From NCBI RefSeq assembly GCF_021272345.1, contig NZ_JAJSDQ010000001.1, positions 620,001 through 684,000 of the forward strand: a stretch of 64,000 bases of DNA. The letters are read 5' to 3'. Both the position numbers and the translations under genes were made by a program. The notes under the pieces are model-generated. The model had not been told where the DNA came from and did not search any database. It worked only from the letters and a program-made list of their open reading frames with translations. Below, in pieces: positions 18,398 through 27,477 of this stretch; within the stretch, counting starts at the first letter, position 1, and each line of letters begins with the position of its first letter. Source of the DNA: Ornithinimicrobium sediminis (lineage in GTDB: Bacteria; Actinomycetota; Actinomycetes; Actinomycetales; Dermatophilaceae).

Positions 18398-19384
18398 ATG
18401 GTGGTCGACGCGGAGCCCGTGCCCTGGCAGGACGCCTGGCAGTCGGCGCTCTACGGCCCACAGGGGTTCTACCGCCGTGCCGAGGGCCCCGCCGGGCACT
18501 TCGCGACGTCGGCCCAGGGCCTGCCCCACGGCACCGCGCTGCTGGCGCGCGCGGTCGTCACCCTGGCCCGGCGACACGGGCTGACGCACGTCGTCGATGT
18601 GGGCGCAGGCCGAGGCGAGCTCGCCTCCGCGGTCGCCGAGCTGCTGCCTGCCCTCCGCGTCACCGCGGTCGACGTGGTCGACCGTCCGCCAGGGGTCGCG
18701 CCGTCGGTCGGCTGGGTCCGCTCCCCCGGCGGGGCCGCGCTCCCGGACTCGCTCACCGGTCTCGGCGACGCCCTGGTCCTCGCCCATGAGTGGCTGGACG
18801 TCGTCCCGTGCACGGTGGCCACGCGGGAGGACGGGGTATGGCGTGTGCTCACCGTCGAGCCGCGCACCGGCCACGAGAGCGTCGACGGCCCGCCGTCCGC
18901 CGACGAGTCCGCCTGGCTGGACCGGTGGGCCGGCCCGTCCGCCCTGCGTGCCGAGGTCGGCATCACCCGCGACCTCGCCTGGGCCGACCTGGTCTCCCGG
19001 GTCGACGACGGGCTGGTCCTCGCCGTCGACTACGGGCACACGCTGGCCGACCGACCGCCGGAGGGCACGCTCACCGCATACCGACACGGCGAGCAGGTGG
19101 TCCCGGTGCCCGACGGGTCCTGTGACCTCACCGCGCACGTCGCCGTCGACGCGCTGGCCGCGGCGACACCCGGTGCCGGGGTGCGCGTGCTGCGCCAGCG
19201 GGAGGTGCTGGAGGACCTGCTCGGCCCGCCCCAGGCCGCCCCGCACGACCTCGCCCGTTCGGACCCCACGGCATACCTGGAGGCGCTGGCGGAGCAGTCG
19301 ACCCGCAGAGAGCTGGCCGCCCGGGGCGGTCTGGGCGGCTTCTGGTGGGTGCTGGCAGAGCGTGGCACTACCGTGGGGGCGTGA
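18398..19384 (+). CDS. SAM-dependent methyltransferase, MidA/NDUFAF7 family (COG1565)
   Basis: A 328-residue class I methyltransferase with the family-specific blocks: [18 protein letters not shown] near the N-terminus, SAM motif [13 protein letters not shown] (residues about 64-76), [24 protein letters not shown], and the late GTLTAYRHG and [13 protein letters not shown]. The human homologue NDUFAF7 dimethylates Arg85 of the 49-kDa (NuoD-type) subunit of complex I. Here the gene overlaps a NuoD-like gene by four bases (GTGA), so the same substrate relationship is likely; that is inference from position plus family knowledge. A GGAGG lies eight to nine bases before the ATG. Confidence 0.88.
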   Translation: MVVDAEPVPWQDAWQSALYGPQGFYRRAEGPAGHFATSAQGLPHGTALLARAVVTLARRHGLTHVVDVGAGRGELASAVAELLPALRVTAVDVVDRPPGVAPSVGWVRSPGGAALPDSLTGLGDALVLAHEWLDVVPCTVATREDGVWRVLTVEPRTGHESVDGPPSADESAWLDRWAGPSALRAEVGITRDLAWADLVSRVDDGLVLAVDYGHTLADRPPEGTLTAYRHGEQVVPVPDGSCDLTAHVAVDALAAATPGAGVRVLRQREVLEDLLGPPQAAPHDLARSDPTAYLEALAEQSTRRELAARGGLGGFWWVLAERGTTVGA

Positions 19385-20559
19385 GCGAGAGCGGTCCCAC
19401 GGGCACGAGGAGCCTCGACGTCAGCATGGGCGCGGCCGGGCTGAGCACCACCGAGATGGTGCTCAACATCGGCCCCCAGCACCCGGCGACGCACGGGGTG
19501 CTGCGGCTGCGCATCACGGCCGACGGCGAGCGGATCACCGCCGCGGAGCCGGTGGTGGGCTACATGCACCGCGGGGCCGAGAAGCTCTTCGAGGTGCGCG
19601 ACTACCGGCAGATCATGGTGCTGGCCAACCGGCACGACTGGCTGTCGGCGTTCAGCAACGAGATCGGGGTGGCGCTCACCGTCGAGGCGCTGCTGGGCAT
19701 GGAGGTGCCCGAGCGGGCGACCTGGGCCCGCACCCTCCTGGCCGAGCTCAACCGCGTGCTCAACCACCTCATGTTCCTGGGGTCCTACCCCCTGGAGCTC
19801 GGTGCGATCACACCGATGTTCTACGCCTTCCGGGAGCGGGAGGAGCTGCAGGCCGTCATGGAGGAGATCTCCGGTGGGCGGATGCACTACATGATCGCCC
19901 GAGTCGGGGGCCTGCGCGAGGACATCCCGAATGGCTGGCTCGACCGGGTGGACACGGCGATCGCCGCCGTGAGGCGCCGGCTGCCCGACCTGCAGGCGAT
20001 GCTCGTGGGCAACGAGATCCTGCAGGCCCGCACCTTCGGTGTCGGGGTGCTGGACGCCGACGTGGCCCGTGCCTTCGGGGTCAGCGGGCCGATCGCCCGG
20101 GCCAGCGGGCTCGACGTCGACCTGCGTCGCGACGAGCCCTACCTGGCGTATGCCGAGCTGTTCGCCGAGGGCGGGCCGGGCCGGGTCGTCACCCGCACCG
20201 CCGGCGACTGCCACGCCCGGCTCGAGGTGCTGCTGGAGCAGGTCGAGGTCAGCCTGGAGCTGGCCGAGCGCTGCACCGCTGTGCTCCGCGAGCTGCCCCC
20301 GGGCCCGATCAACGTCAAGCTGCCCAAGGTGCTGAAGGTCCCCGAGGGTGAGCACTACCAGGCGACCGAGAACCCGCTCGGCTTCAACGGCTACTACCTG
20401 GTGAGCCGGGGTGACAAGGTGCCGTGGCGGCTCAAGCTGCGGTCGGCCTCGTTCAACAACGTGCAGGCGCTGGCCCAGCTGCTCCCGGGCACCGTGGTCG
20501 CCGACATGGTCGCCATCCTCGGCTCGATGTTCTTCGTGGTCGGCGACGTCGACAAGTAG
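19381..20559 (+). CDS. nuoD: Orphan NADH-quinone oxidoreductase subunit D-like protein
   Basis: A 392-residue protein of the NuoD/49-kDa family. It has [13 protein letters not shown] near the N-terminus with the quinone-site His at 38, [11 protein letters not shown] with the Arg that NDUFAF7 methylates in mammals at residue 64, and a family-like C-terminus (SFNNVQ, then VVGDVDK). At residue 87, where Thermus Nqo4 has the essential quinone-site Tyr87 (Tyr108 in cattle), it has Trp (HDWLSAF). The usual SxDIVxGEVDR end has become [11 protein letters not shown]. No other nuo genes are nearby, so it is not part of a complex I operon. The start is a GTG overlapping the methyltransferase stop. Confidence 0.9.
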   Translation: MSESGPTGTRSLDVSMGAAGLSTTEMVLNIGPQHPATHGVLRLRITADGERITAAEPVVGYMHRGAEKLFEVRDYRQIMVLANRHDWLSAFSNEIGVALTVEALLGMEVPERATWARTLLAELNRVLNHLMFLGSYPLELGAITPMFYAFREREELQAVMEEISGGRMHYMIARVGGLREDIPNGWLDRVDTAIAAVRRRLPDLQAMLVGNEILQARTFGVGVLDADVARAFGVSGPIARASGLDVDLRRDEPYLAYAELFAEGGPGRVVTRTAGDCHARLEVLLEQVEVSLELAERCTAVLRELPPGPINVKLPKVLKVPEGEHYQATENPLGFNGYYLVSRGDKVPWRLKLRSASFNNVQALAQLLPGTVVADMVAILGSMFFVVGDVDK

Positions 20560-20576
20560 CCCGGCTCCCCCCACGC

Positions 20577-20686
20577 GTTGCCAGGGAGATTGCACCCCAC
20601 CACACCCCGTTGCCAGGGAGATTGCACCCCGCCACACCCCGTTGCCAGGGAGATTGCACCCCGCCACACCCCGTTGCCAGGGAGAT
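20577..20686 (+). repeat. Tandem 32-bp repeat array 1, behind nuoD-like gene
   Basis: Units begin with GTTGCCAGGGAGAT at 20577, 20609, 20641 and 20673, exactly 32 bp apart. The first three units are nearly identical (one A/G difference) and the fourth is cut after 14 bases. The array starts 18 bases after the nuoD-like stop codon and reads in the same direction. It would therefore form the 3' tail of that transcript. Confidence 0.9.
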
Positions 20687-20794
20687 CGCCCGATGTCGGC
20701 CGGCAAGGACACGTGACCCAGCTGGCCGGGCGATGCCCCGATGGGTCGGCTCGCCGAGGTCAGATGACCTTGTGAGCAGATCACCCCGGCCGAC

Positions 20795-20881
20795 ACACCG
20801 GAAAACCCCGAGCAACGCGCCGGCGGACACCGGAAAACCCCGAGCAACGCGCCGGCGGACACCGCAAAACCCTCGCAACGG
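20795..20881 (-). repeat. Tandem 32-bp repeat array 2, behind the DUF3180 gene
   Basis: On the plus strand, units containing ACACCGGAAAACCCCGAGC start at 20795 and 20827, and a diverged copy starts at 20859, again 32 bp apart. Read on the minus strand the units begin GTTGCTCGGGGTTTTCC (two copies) and GTTGCGAGGGTTTTGC (the copy next to the gene). They share a GTTGCnnGGG core with array 1. The array begins two bases after the DUF3180 stop codon in that gene's own direction. Between the arrays (20687-20794) I see no gene. Confidence 0.85.
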
Positions 20882-20882
20882 G

Positions 20883-21392
20883 TCAGCCGTAGGCCAGGTC
20901 CCCCGGCTCCGGCGTGCCGTCGTCGTCCTCGTCCTGCGGGGGCAGCCGGCACCACGACTGGGCCACGAACCCGCTCACCGAGACCAGCGCGGCGGCGACC
21001 GCGGAGGCGCCGGCCCGCAGCGCCATCCCGCGCACCGAGGCCACGTCCAGGTCCGGCAGGTGGACGACGACGTTCGCGGCATACCAGCCGAGGAGGACGG
21101 CACCACCGACGGCACACGCCTGGGCCGCGACGAGCGCACCACGGGCCCACTGCGGGCTGGGCCGGAACGTGCCCTGCCCCTTCACGTAGCGCCGGACCTG
21201 CCAGCCGCTCACGAGGACGGCCACCGCGAGGAGCAGCAGCGGCACCAGACCCAGCCACGGCAGCAGCGGGAACTCCCGGCCCCAGGAGCGCCAGAGGGTC
21301 AGGCCGACCCACCCCACGACCCCCGAGGCCACCGCGGCCACCACAGCAGCGCCGACCCGGATGCCGTCCGGCTGGGGCGTCGGGGCGCTCAT
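20883..21392 (-). CDS. DUF3180 membrane protein
   Basis: A 169-residue protein with four predicted transmembrane helices (two near the N-terminus around VGAAVVAAVASGVVGWVGL and PLLPWLGLVPLLLLAVAVLV, two after residue 90) and an acidic C-terminal tail (DEDDDGTPEPGD). It matches DUF3180, whose mycobacterial member lies next to folK. The function is unknown. I use the ATG at 21392 because it overlaps the folBK stop as ATGA, so this is the last gene of the folate operon. Array 2 follows immediately. Confidence 0.85.
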   Translation of the reverse strand: MSAPTPQPDGIRVGAAVVAAVASGVVGWVGLTLWRSWGREFPLLPWLGLVPLLLLAVAVLVSGWQVRRYVKGQGTFRPSPQWARGALVAAQACAVGGAVLLGWYAANVVVHLPDLDVASVRGMALRAGASAVAAALVSVSGFVAQSWCRLPPQDEDDDGTPEPGDLAYG

Positions 21393-22285
21393 CCGGGCTC
21401 CGCCAGGGGACGCACGCCCGCGTCGCCGGTCTCGTCGGCCAGCTCGGCGACCGCCCGGACCTCCTCGCCGACGCGCAGCACCGCCGCAGGGTCGACCTGC
21501 GCCCAGGGCACCAGCACGAAGGCGCGCTGGTGGGCACGAGGATGGGGCAGCACCAGCTCGGGGTCCGCGCTCACCAGGTCGGTGCCCTCGGCAGGGTCGC
21601 CCCACTGGATGAGGTCGAGGTCCAGGGTCCGGGCTCCCCAGCGCACCTCGCGGGTGCGCCCGAAGTCGGCCTCGATGTCGTGCAGCGCCGCGAGGAGCGA
21701 GCCGGCGGTGAGCCGGGTGCGGCCCACGGCGACGGCGTTCACGTAGTCGGGCTGCTGCGGCCCGCCGACCGGGTCGGTGCCGTAGAGCCGCGACAGCCGC
21801 ACCCTGCGCAGGCCCCGCACGCGCTGCAGCCGCCGCCCGGCCTGCTGCACGGTGCGCACCGGGTCCTCCAGGTTGGCACCCAGCGCGATGACGACGGGCA
21901 CGTCACGGGTGCGGCGGATGCTGACCGCGACGTCGCCGAACGGCACCCCCACGGGCGCCTGCGGCTTGTGCACGGTGACGGACACGGTCTCCACCAGCGG
22001 CTGGGTGGCGAGCACGCGGTCGGCGACCAGGCCGGCGACCTTCTCGATGAGGTCGCACGGGGGCCCTTCGACGACCTCGACGACCGTGGCCGCCACCTCG
22101 CCGTAGTGCACGGTGCGGTGCAGCGCGTCGGTGGCGGCGGCCGGGCCGAGGTCGAGACCCATCTCGACGTCGACGACGAACTCCTGGCCCTCCCGCCGCT
22201 CGACGTCGAACACCCCGTGATAGCCGTATGCCGTCACGCCGCGCAGCGTGACGAGGTCGCCCTGCGAGCTCTCAGGTCCGCGCAC
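21389..22285 (-). CDS. folK: Bifunctional dihydroneopterin aldolase / HPPK (FolB-FolK fusion)
   Basis: A 298-residue fusion of two consecutive folate-pathway enzymes. Residues about 8-130 are dihydroneopterin aldolase (LRGVTAYGYHGVFDVERREG with the catalytic region, later VTVHKPQAPV). Residues about 135-298 are 6-hydroxymethyl-7,8-dihydropterin pyrophosphokinase (VIALGANLEDP, then RWGARTLDLDLIQWG and LVLPHPRAHQRAFVLVPW). The only fitting start is the GTG at 22285, which lies inside the end of folP (14-base overlap). In mycobacteria the two activities are separate adjacent genes, so this is a fusion of neighbours. Confidence 0.93.
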   Translation of the reverse strand: MRGPESSQGDLVTLRGVTAYGYHGVFDVERREGQEFVVDVEMGLDLGPAAATDALHRTVHYGEVAATVVEVVEGPPCDLIEKVAGLVADRVLATQPLVETVSVTVHKPQAPVGVPFGDVAVSIRRTRDVPVVIALGANLEDPVRTVQQAGRRLQRVRGLRRVRLSRLYGTDPVGGPQQPDYVNAVAVGRTRLTAGSLLAALHDIEADFGRTREVRWGARTLDLDLIQWGDPAEGTDLVSADPELVLPHPRAHQRAFVLVPWAQVDPAAVLRVGEEVRAVAELADETGDAGVRPLAEPG

Positions 22286-23114
22286 GCTGCACCATCTCCC
22301 ACACGGCGAGGGCGTCCCGGGTGGCAGCGACGTCATGGACGCGCACCGCCCAGGCCCCGGCCTGGGCGGCGAGCAGGGAGGTCGCAGCCGTCGCGAGGTC
22401 ACGGTCGGCCGGGGGCCGGGGTTCGGCGGCCTCGTCGACGGCGGCACCCGGGCGCGCAGGCAGCCTGCCCAGGAAGCGCTTGCGCGACGTGCCCACCAGC
22501 ACCGGGTGACCCAGGGCTGTCACGGCGTCCAGGTGGGCCAGCAGCCGCCAGTTGTGCCCCGCGTCCTTGGCGAAGCCGAAACCCGGGTCGAGGACGAGCT
22601 GCGCCGCCGGCACCCCGTCGGCCACGAGGGCGGCCACCCGTGCACGCAGGGCACCCACCACCTCGGCCACCACGTCGTCGTAGGTCGCGCGCTCGTCCAT
22701 GGTGTCGGAGTGTCCGCGCCAGTGCATGACGACGTAGGGCACCCCGGCGGTGGCCATCAGGGCGGGCATGCCGGGGTCGGCGAGCCCGCCGGACACGTCG
22801 TTGACGACGGCGGCACCTGCCTCCAGGCACTCCCGGGCGATGTCGGCCTTCATGGTGTCGACCGAGACCCGGACCCCCTGCGCCGCGAGCCCGCGGACCA
22901 CGGGCAGCACCCGGCGGGCCTCCTCCCGGGCGCTGATGCGGGAGGCGCCTGGCCGGGTGGACTCTCCGCCGACGTCGACGATGTCGGCCCCCTGCTCGAC
23001 GAGCCCGAGCCCGTGCTCGACGGCACGCTGGGGCTGCACCCACTCGCCCCCGTCGCTGAACGAGTCCGGGGTCACGTTGAGCACCCCGACGATGCGGGTC
23101 ACGGGCGCGCTCAC
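22272..23114 (-). CDS. folP: Dihydropteroate synthase
   Basis: A 280-residue TIM-barrel enzyme that joins p-aminobenzoate to dihydropterin pyrophosphate and is the target of sulfonamides. The signatures are [15 protein letters not shown] at the N-terminus and [15 protein letters not shown], followed by [21 protein letters not shown] and [10 protein letters not shown]. The GTG at 23114 overlaps the folE stop as GTGA. It is flanked by overlapping genes on both sides, so expression must be coupled along the operon. Confidence 0.96.
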   Translation of the reverse strand: MSAPVTRIVGVLNVTPDSFSDGGEWVQPQRAVEHGLGLVEQGADIVDVGGESTRPGASRISAREEARRVLPVVRGLAAQGVRVSVDTMKADIARECLEAGAAVVNDVSGGLADPGMPALMATAGVPYVVMHWRGHSDTMDERATYDDVVAEVVGALRARVAALVADGVPAAQLVLDPGFGFAKDAGHNWRLLAHLDAVTALGHPVLVGTSRKRFLGRLPARPGAAVDEAAEPRPPADRDLATAATSLLAAQAGAWAVRVHDVAATRDALAVWEMVQRART

Positions 23115-23743
23115 CCGCGGTGGGCGAGCACCAGGCTCATGGCCTCGGCACGGGTCGCCGGCTGCCGCAGCTGGCCCCGGACGGCGGAGGTGATGGTGCG
23201 GGCGCCGGGGCGGCGGATGCCGCGCATCGACATGCACAGGTGCTCGGCCTCGATGACGACGATGACCCCGCGGGGGCTGAGCTGCTCCTCCAGCGCGTCG
23301 GCGACCTGCGAGGTCAGCCTCTCCTGCACCTGAGGGCGGCGGGCGAACACGTCGACCAGCCGGGCGAGCTTGGACAGGCCGGTCACGCGCCCGTCCCGTC
23401 CGGGGATGTAGCCGACGTGGGCCACGCCGTGGAAGGGCACCAGGTGGTGCTCGCACACACTGTAGAGGTCGATGTCGCGCACCAGGATGAGCTCCTCGTG
23501 GTCGACGTCGAAGGTGGTCGTCAGGACATCCTCGGGCACCTGGGCCAGCCCGGAGAAGATCTCGGCGTAGGCCCGGGCCACCCGCGCCGGGGTGTCGAGC
23601 AGCCCGTCGCGGTCGGGGTCCTCGCCCACCGCGACGAGGATCTCGCGGACGGCCGCCTCGATCCGGGCGTGGTCGACCGGTGTGCGCAGCGGCAGGTCGG
23701 TGTCGTCGACGTCCGCGTGGTCAGTGGTGTCCAGGATCGACAT
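23111..23743 (-). CDS. folE: GTP cyclohydrolase I
   Basis: A 210-residue type IA enzyme converting GTP to dihydroneopterin triphosphate, the first step of folate synthesis. The zinc site and active-site motifs are visible: [32 protein letters not shown], and [11 protein letters not shown] with the second zinc cysteine. The ATG at 23743 lies 23 bases inside the end of ftsH, so it is translationally coupled to the protease gene. Confidence 0.96.
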   Translation of the reverse strand: MSILDTTDHADVDDTDLPLRTPVDHARIEAAVREILVAVGEDPDRDGLLDTPARVARAYAEIFSGLAQVPEDVLTTTFDVDHEELILVRDIDLYSVCEHHLVPFHGVAHVGYIPGRDGRVTGLSKLARLVDVFARRPQVQERLTSQVADALEEQLSPRGVIVVIEAEHLCMSMRGIRRPGARTITSAVRGQLRQPATRAEAMSLVLAHRG

Positions 23744-25742
23744 GGCCGCCCTCTGGGATCTCGATGACCTTGGTCGGGGGGTGGGTCTGCTCGTCGTGGC
23801 TCGGGTGGTGCCCGTTGGACATCGACCGGCGCTCCGCCTCGGTGAGCACCGGGCCGCGCTCGTGCACCGTGCGCTGGTCGCTGGAGAGCCACACGGGGCG
23901 CTGCGGGCGCTTCACGACGTCGGCGAACAGGGCCGCGAGCTCCTCGGTGTTCAGCGTCTCCCGCTCGAGGAGCTCCAGGACGAGGCGGTCGAGCAGGTCA
24001 CGGTTCTCGTTGAGGGCGTGCCAGGCCTCGTCGTGAGCGGCCTCGATGAGGCGCCGGACCTCCTGGTCGACGACCCCGGCGAGGTTCTCCGAGTAGTCGC
24101 GCTCGTGCCCCATGTCGCGTCCGAGGAAGACCTCCCCGCCGCCGGAGCCGAGCTTGACCGCGCCGATGCGCTCGCTCATGCCGAACTGGGTGACCATCTT
24201 GCGCGCCAGCCCGGTGGCCTTCTCGATGTCGTTGGACGCCCCGGTGGTCGGGTCGTGGAAGATGATCTCCTCGGCCACCCGGCCGCCCAGGGCGTAGGCC
24301 AGCTGGTCGAGAAGCTCGTTGCGGGTGGTCGAGTACTTGTCGTCGGCCGGCAGCACCATGGTGTAGCCGAGGGCGCGGCCGCGGGGCAGGATCGTGATCT
24401 TGGTGACCGGCTCGGTGTGCCGCATGGCCGCCGCGACGATGGCGTGACCGCCCTCGTGGTAGGCGGTGATCTTCTTCTCCTTGGCACTCATCACCCGGCT
24501 GCGCTTCTGCGGCCCGGCGATGACACGGTCGATCGCCTCGTCGAGGTGGTGGTCGGTGATGACCTTCTCCTCCTTGCGCGCAGCGAGGAGGGCCGCCTCG
24601 TTGAGCACGTTGGCCAGGTCGGCACCGGAGAAGCCGGGGGTCCGGCGGGCGACGGCGAGCAGGTCGACCTCGCCCATCGGCTTGCCCTTGCCGTGCACCT
24701 GCAGGATGTGGTGACGCCCGATCATGTCGGGCGCCTCCACGGCGATCTGCCGGTCGAAGCGGCCGGGGCGCAGCAGCGCGGGGTCGAGGATGTCGGGACG
24801 GTTGGTCGCCGCGATGAGGATGACGTTGGTCGTGACGTCGAAGCCGTCCATCTCGACGAGCAGCTGGTTCAGCGTCTGCTCGCGCTCGTCGTGCCCGCCT
24901 CCCAGGCCGGCACCACGGTGGCGCCCGACCGCGTCGATCTCGTCGACGAAGATGATGGCCGGCGCGTTCTCCTTGGCGTTCTCGAAGAGGTCACGGACGC
25001 GGGAGGCACCCACACCGACGAACATCTCGACGAAGTCCGAGCCGGAGATCGTGTAGAACGGCACGCCCGCCTCGCCGGCGACGGCCCTCGCCAGCAGCGT
25101 CTTGCCGGTGCCGGGCGGGCCGTAGAGCAGCACACCCTTGGGGATCTTGGCGCCGACGTCGAGGAACTTGCGGGGCTCGGCGAGGAACTCCTTGATCTCG
25201 TGCAGCTCCTCCACCGCCTCGTCGGCACCGGCGACGTCGGCGAAGGTGACCTTGGGCATGTCCGGCGAGGCGAGCTTGGCCTTGGACTTGCCGAACTGCA
25301 TGACGCCTCGGCCGCCCCCCTGCATCCGCGTCAGCAGGAAGAGGAACAGACCCAGGATCAGCAGCAGCGGGATGATCGTGAAGAGCAGCGAGACGAACCA
25401 GTTCTGTCGCGCCGGGTCGTCGGTGAAGCCCTCGCTCGGCGGGTGCTGCTCCAGCGTCTCCACGATGACGGGACCGCGGCTCTCGACGTAGAACGCCTGC
25501 ACCTCGCTGAGGTCCTCGACCTCGTCGTTGGAGAAGGTCTCATCCTCCTTGAGGGTCAGGTCCATCCGGTCCGGGGTCAGCGTCACGGACGCGACCCGCT
25601 CGTCGGTGATGAGCTCCATCGCCTCGGAGGTCTCGATCCGGGTGTAGGCGCTGGGGCTGGCCAGGGCATACCACAGCAGCCCCAGGCCGAGGATCATCAT
25701 GACCCACACCCACGGACTGCGAGTCTGCTTCTTCTTGCTCAT
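23721..25742 (-). CDS. ftsH: ATP-dependent zinc metalloprotease FtsH
   Basis: A 673-residue membrane AAA+ protease. It has two transmembrane helices (residues about 9-28 and 113-137) around an extracytoplasmic domain, an AAA module with Walker [11 protein letters not shown], Walker B IIFVDEID, and the SRH arginine fingers ([18 protein letters not shown]), and an M41 peptidase with the zinc site HEGGHAI. The C-terminal tail is polar and His-rich. A TACTGT box and a long GC-rich leader precede the ATG, with a GGAGG about 27 bases upstream. It heads the ftsH-folE-folP-folBK-DUF3180 operon. Confidence 0.97.
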   Translation of the reverse strand: MSKKKQTRSPWVWVMMILGLGLLWYALASPSAYTRIETSEAMELITDERVASVTLTPDRMDLTLKEDETFSNDEVEDLSEVQAFYVESRGPVIVETLEQHPPSEGFTDDPARQNWFVSLLFTIIPLLLILGLFLFLLTRMQGGGRGVMQFGKSKAKLASPDMPKVTFADVAGADEAVEELHEIKEFLAEPRKFLDVGAKIPKGVLLYGPPGTGKTLLARAVAGEAGVPFYTISGSDFVEMFVGVGASRVRDLFENAKENAPAIIFVDEIDAVGRHRGAGLGGGHDEREQTLNQLLVEMDGFDVTTNVILIAATNRPDILDPALLRPGRFDRQIAVEAPDMIGRHHILQVHGKGKPMGEVDLLAVARRTPGFSGADLANVLNEAALLAARKEEKVITDHHLDEAIDRVIAGPQKRSRVMSAKEKKITAYHEGGHAIVAAAMRHTEPVTKITILPRGRALGYTMVLPADDKYSTTRNELLDQLAYALGGRVAEEIIFHDPTTGASNDIEKATGLARKMVTQFGMSERIGAVKLGSGGGEVFLGRDMGHERDYSENLAGVVDQEVRRLIEAAHDEAWHALNENRDLLDRLVLELLERETLNTEELAALFADVVKRPQRPVWLSSDQRTVHERGPVLTEAERRSMSNGHHPSHDEQTHPPTKVIEIPEGGHVDPGHH

Positions 25743-25811
25743 CGGCGTCCGGGGCCGGTGCCCCGCTCCTCCTGGTCCGTTCTGTCAACAGTAGCGGTCG
25801 GCCGGAGCCCG

Positions 25812-25843
25812 GCGACCTGCTCGCCACAACGTGTGGCGGTCGC
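25812..25843. terminator. Hairpin between hpt and ftsH
   Basis: GCGACC at 25812-25817 pairs with GGTCGC at 25838-25843, and an inner GCCACA/TGTGGC stem closes a three-base loop, with five unpaired bases on the left side. It lies 16 bases past the hpt stop and just upstream of the ftsH promoter, so it probably separates the two transcripts. Confidence 0.55.
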
Positions 25844-25859
25844 CCAGTGTTCCAGACGC

Positions 25860-26411
25860 TCAGGTGTACATGTGCGGCGCAAGCACTCCGACGACGCGCA
25901 GGTTGCGGTAGGCCTCGGCGAAGTCGAGGCCGTAGCCGACCACGAACTCGGTGGGGATGTCGAACCCGACGTAGCGCACGTCGATCTCGACCTTGGCCGC
26001 CTCCGGCTTGCGCAGCAGCGTGCAGATCTCGACCGAGGCGGGGCTGCGGGAGAGCAGGTTGGTGCGGATCCACGACAGGGTCAGACCCGAGTCGATGATG
26101 TCCTCCACGATCAGCACGTGCCGGTCGGTGATGTCGGTGTCGAGGTCCTTGAGGATCCGCACGACACCGGAGGACTTGGTGCCCGACCCGTAGGAGGACA
26201 CCGCCATCCAGTCCATCTCGGCCGAGCCCGGCAGCGCCCGCATCAGGTCGGCCATCACGACGACGGCGCCCTTGAGCACCCCCACGAGCAGCACGTTCTT
26301 GTCGTGGTAGTCGGCCCAGATCTCCTGGCCGAGCTCGCCCAGGCGGGCCTGGATCTCCTGCTCGGTCAGCAGCACCTTGGCCAGGTCTGCTCCCATGTGC
26401 TCGGCGTCCAC
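25860..26411 (-). CDS. hpt: Hypoxanthine phosphoribosyltransferase
   Basis: A 183-residue purine salvage enzyme. The PRPP-binding loop is HVLIVEDIIDSGLTL, the first loop is LVGVLKGAVVVMADL, and YGSGTKSSG and YVGFDIPTEFVVGYGLDFAE are also family blocks. The start is most likely the GTG at 26411 with GGAGGA immediately upstream; the ATG at 26396 would be five residues shorter and has no ribosome binding site. It follows tilS, as in many bacteria. Confidence 0.94.
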   Translation of the reverse strand: MDAEHMGADLAKVLLTEQEIQARLGELGQEIWADYHDKNVLLVGVLKGAVVVMADLMRALPGSAEMDWMAVSSYGSGTKSSGVVRILKDLDTDITDRHVLIVEDIIDSGLTLSWIRTNLLSRSPASVEICTLLRKPEAAKVEIDVRYVGFDIPTEFVVGYGLDFAEAYRNLRVVGVLAPHMYT

Positions 26412-26472
26412 GCGTCCTCCAGTGTCGTCAGGTGCTCGGGTCGGTGATCTGCGCCCCCGGGGTGGGTGCCAT

Positions 26473-27471
26473 TCAACTAGCCCCGGGCCGCTGGAGCCAC
26501 ACGCGGCCCTGGCTCCGGAGGGCACGGACACCCCCCGGCAGGTCGATCGGGCCCTGGCCGTGCCAGTGCTCGAGCAGGTCGTCCAGCGCCAGCAGGTGGG
26601 TGGCGCCCAGCGCGCCGGCAGGCACCCCGTGCTCGATCGCCAGCCGGCGCCACAGCCGTCGGCGCACGGCGGGCGGGTGCTCACGCAGCTGGTCCACCAT
26701 CCAGGGCTGCTCCCCCAGCCGTCGGTATGCCGTGGAGCAGAGGTCGTCGAGCACGCTCGCGTCGTCGCGGAGCAGGTCGGCGCTGCGCGCCAGGGCTGCC
26801 GACACTCCCGGCCCCAGCTGCTCCTCGAGCACCGGGAGCAGACGCCGCACCCGCACGCGGGTGTAGCGGAGCTCGTCGTTGTGCGGGTCGGCCCACGGTG
26901 TGAGACCGAGGTCGGCGCAGGCTGCAGCGGTGACGGCCCGGGAGACCCCCAGCAGCGGGCGCAGGAGCAGCACCGACGGGTCACCGTGCGGACGGGCGGG
27001 GGGCATCCCCGACAGCGAGGTGGTGCCGGAGCCCCGCACGAGGCCCAGCAGCACCTGCTCGGCCTGGTCGTCGAGCGTGTGCCCGAGCAGCACCGCGCTC
27101 GCGCCATGGCCGTGGGCGGCAGCGGTCAGCGCGGCCAGCCGTGCGGTGCGCGCAGCGCCCTCGGGGCCGGTGCCGGCATGGCGCACGTCGACCGGCACCA
27201 CCTCCACCGGTGACAGGCCGAGCCGTCGGCAGGCCGCCGCTGCAGCCGCGGCGGTCTCGTGCGATCCGAGCTGCAGGCCGTGGTCCACCACGACGGCCCC
27301 GGCCCGACCACCTCCCCTCGGCACGACGAAGGCAGCTGCGGCTGCGAGCGCGAGGGAGTCGACCCCGCCGCTGCAGCCGACCACCACGTCGGCGCCCAGC
27401 AGGCCGTGCTGCTCCAGCGCGCGGCGCAGCGCCACCCGCACGGCGGCGACGGCAGGCGGTGGGCCGGGCAC
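26473..27471 (-). CDS. tilS: tRNA(Ile)-lysidine synthetase
   Basis: A 332-residue N-type PP-loop ATPase that makes lysidine at the wobble position of tRNA-Ile(CAU). The ATP site is VVGCSGGVDSLAL (residues about 30-42). Further blocks are VVVDHGLQLGS, ASAVLLGHTLDDQAEQVLLGL and the later LLRPLLGVSR, with a shortened C-terminal TilS domain as is typical of actinobacteria. It starts seven bases after the metalloprotease stop, so the two genes are probably cotranscribed. Confidence 0.93.
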   Translation of the reverse strand: MPGPPPAVAAVRVALRRALEQHGLLGADVVVGCSGGVDSLALAAAAAFVVPRGGGRAGAVVVDHGLQLGSHETAAAAAAACRRLGLSPVEVVPVDVRHAGTGPEGAARTARLAALTAAAHGHGASAVLLGHTLDDQAEQVLLGLVRGSGTTSLSGMPPARPHGDPSVLLLRPLLGVSRAVTAAACADLGLTPWADPHNDELRYTRVRVRRLLPVLEEQLGPGVSAALARSADLLRDDASVLDDLCSTAYRRLGEQPWMVDQLREHPPAVRRRLWRRLAIEHGVPAGALGATHLLALDDLLEHWHGQGPIDLPGGVRALRSQGRVWLQRPGAS

Positions 27472-27477
27472 GTCGGC

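Noticed and set aside
20577-20881. CRISPR array for the 32-bp repeats
   Set aside because: The units are directly abutting with no unique spacers, and no cas genes are near.
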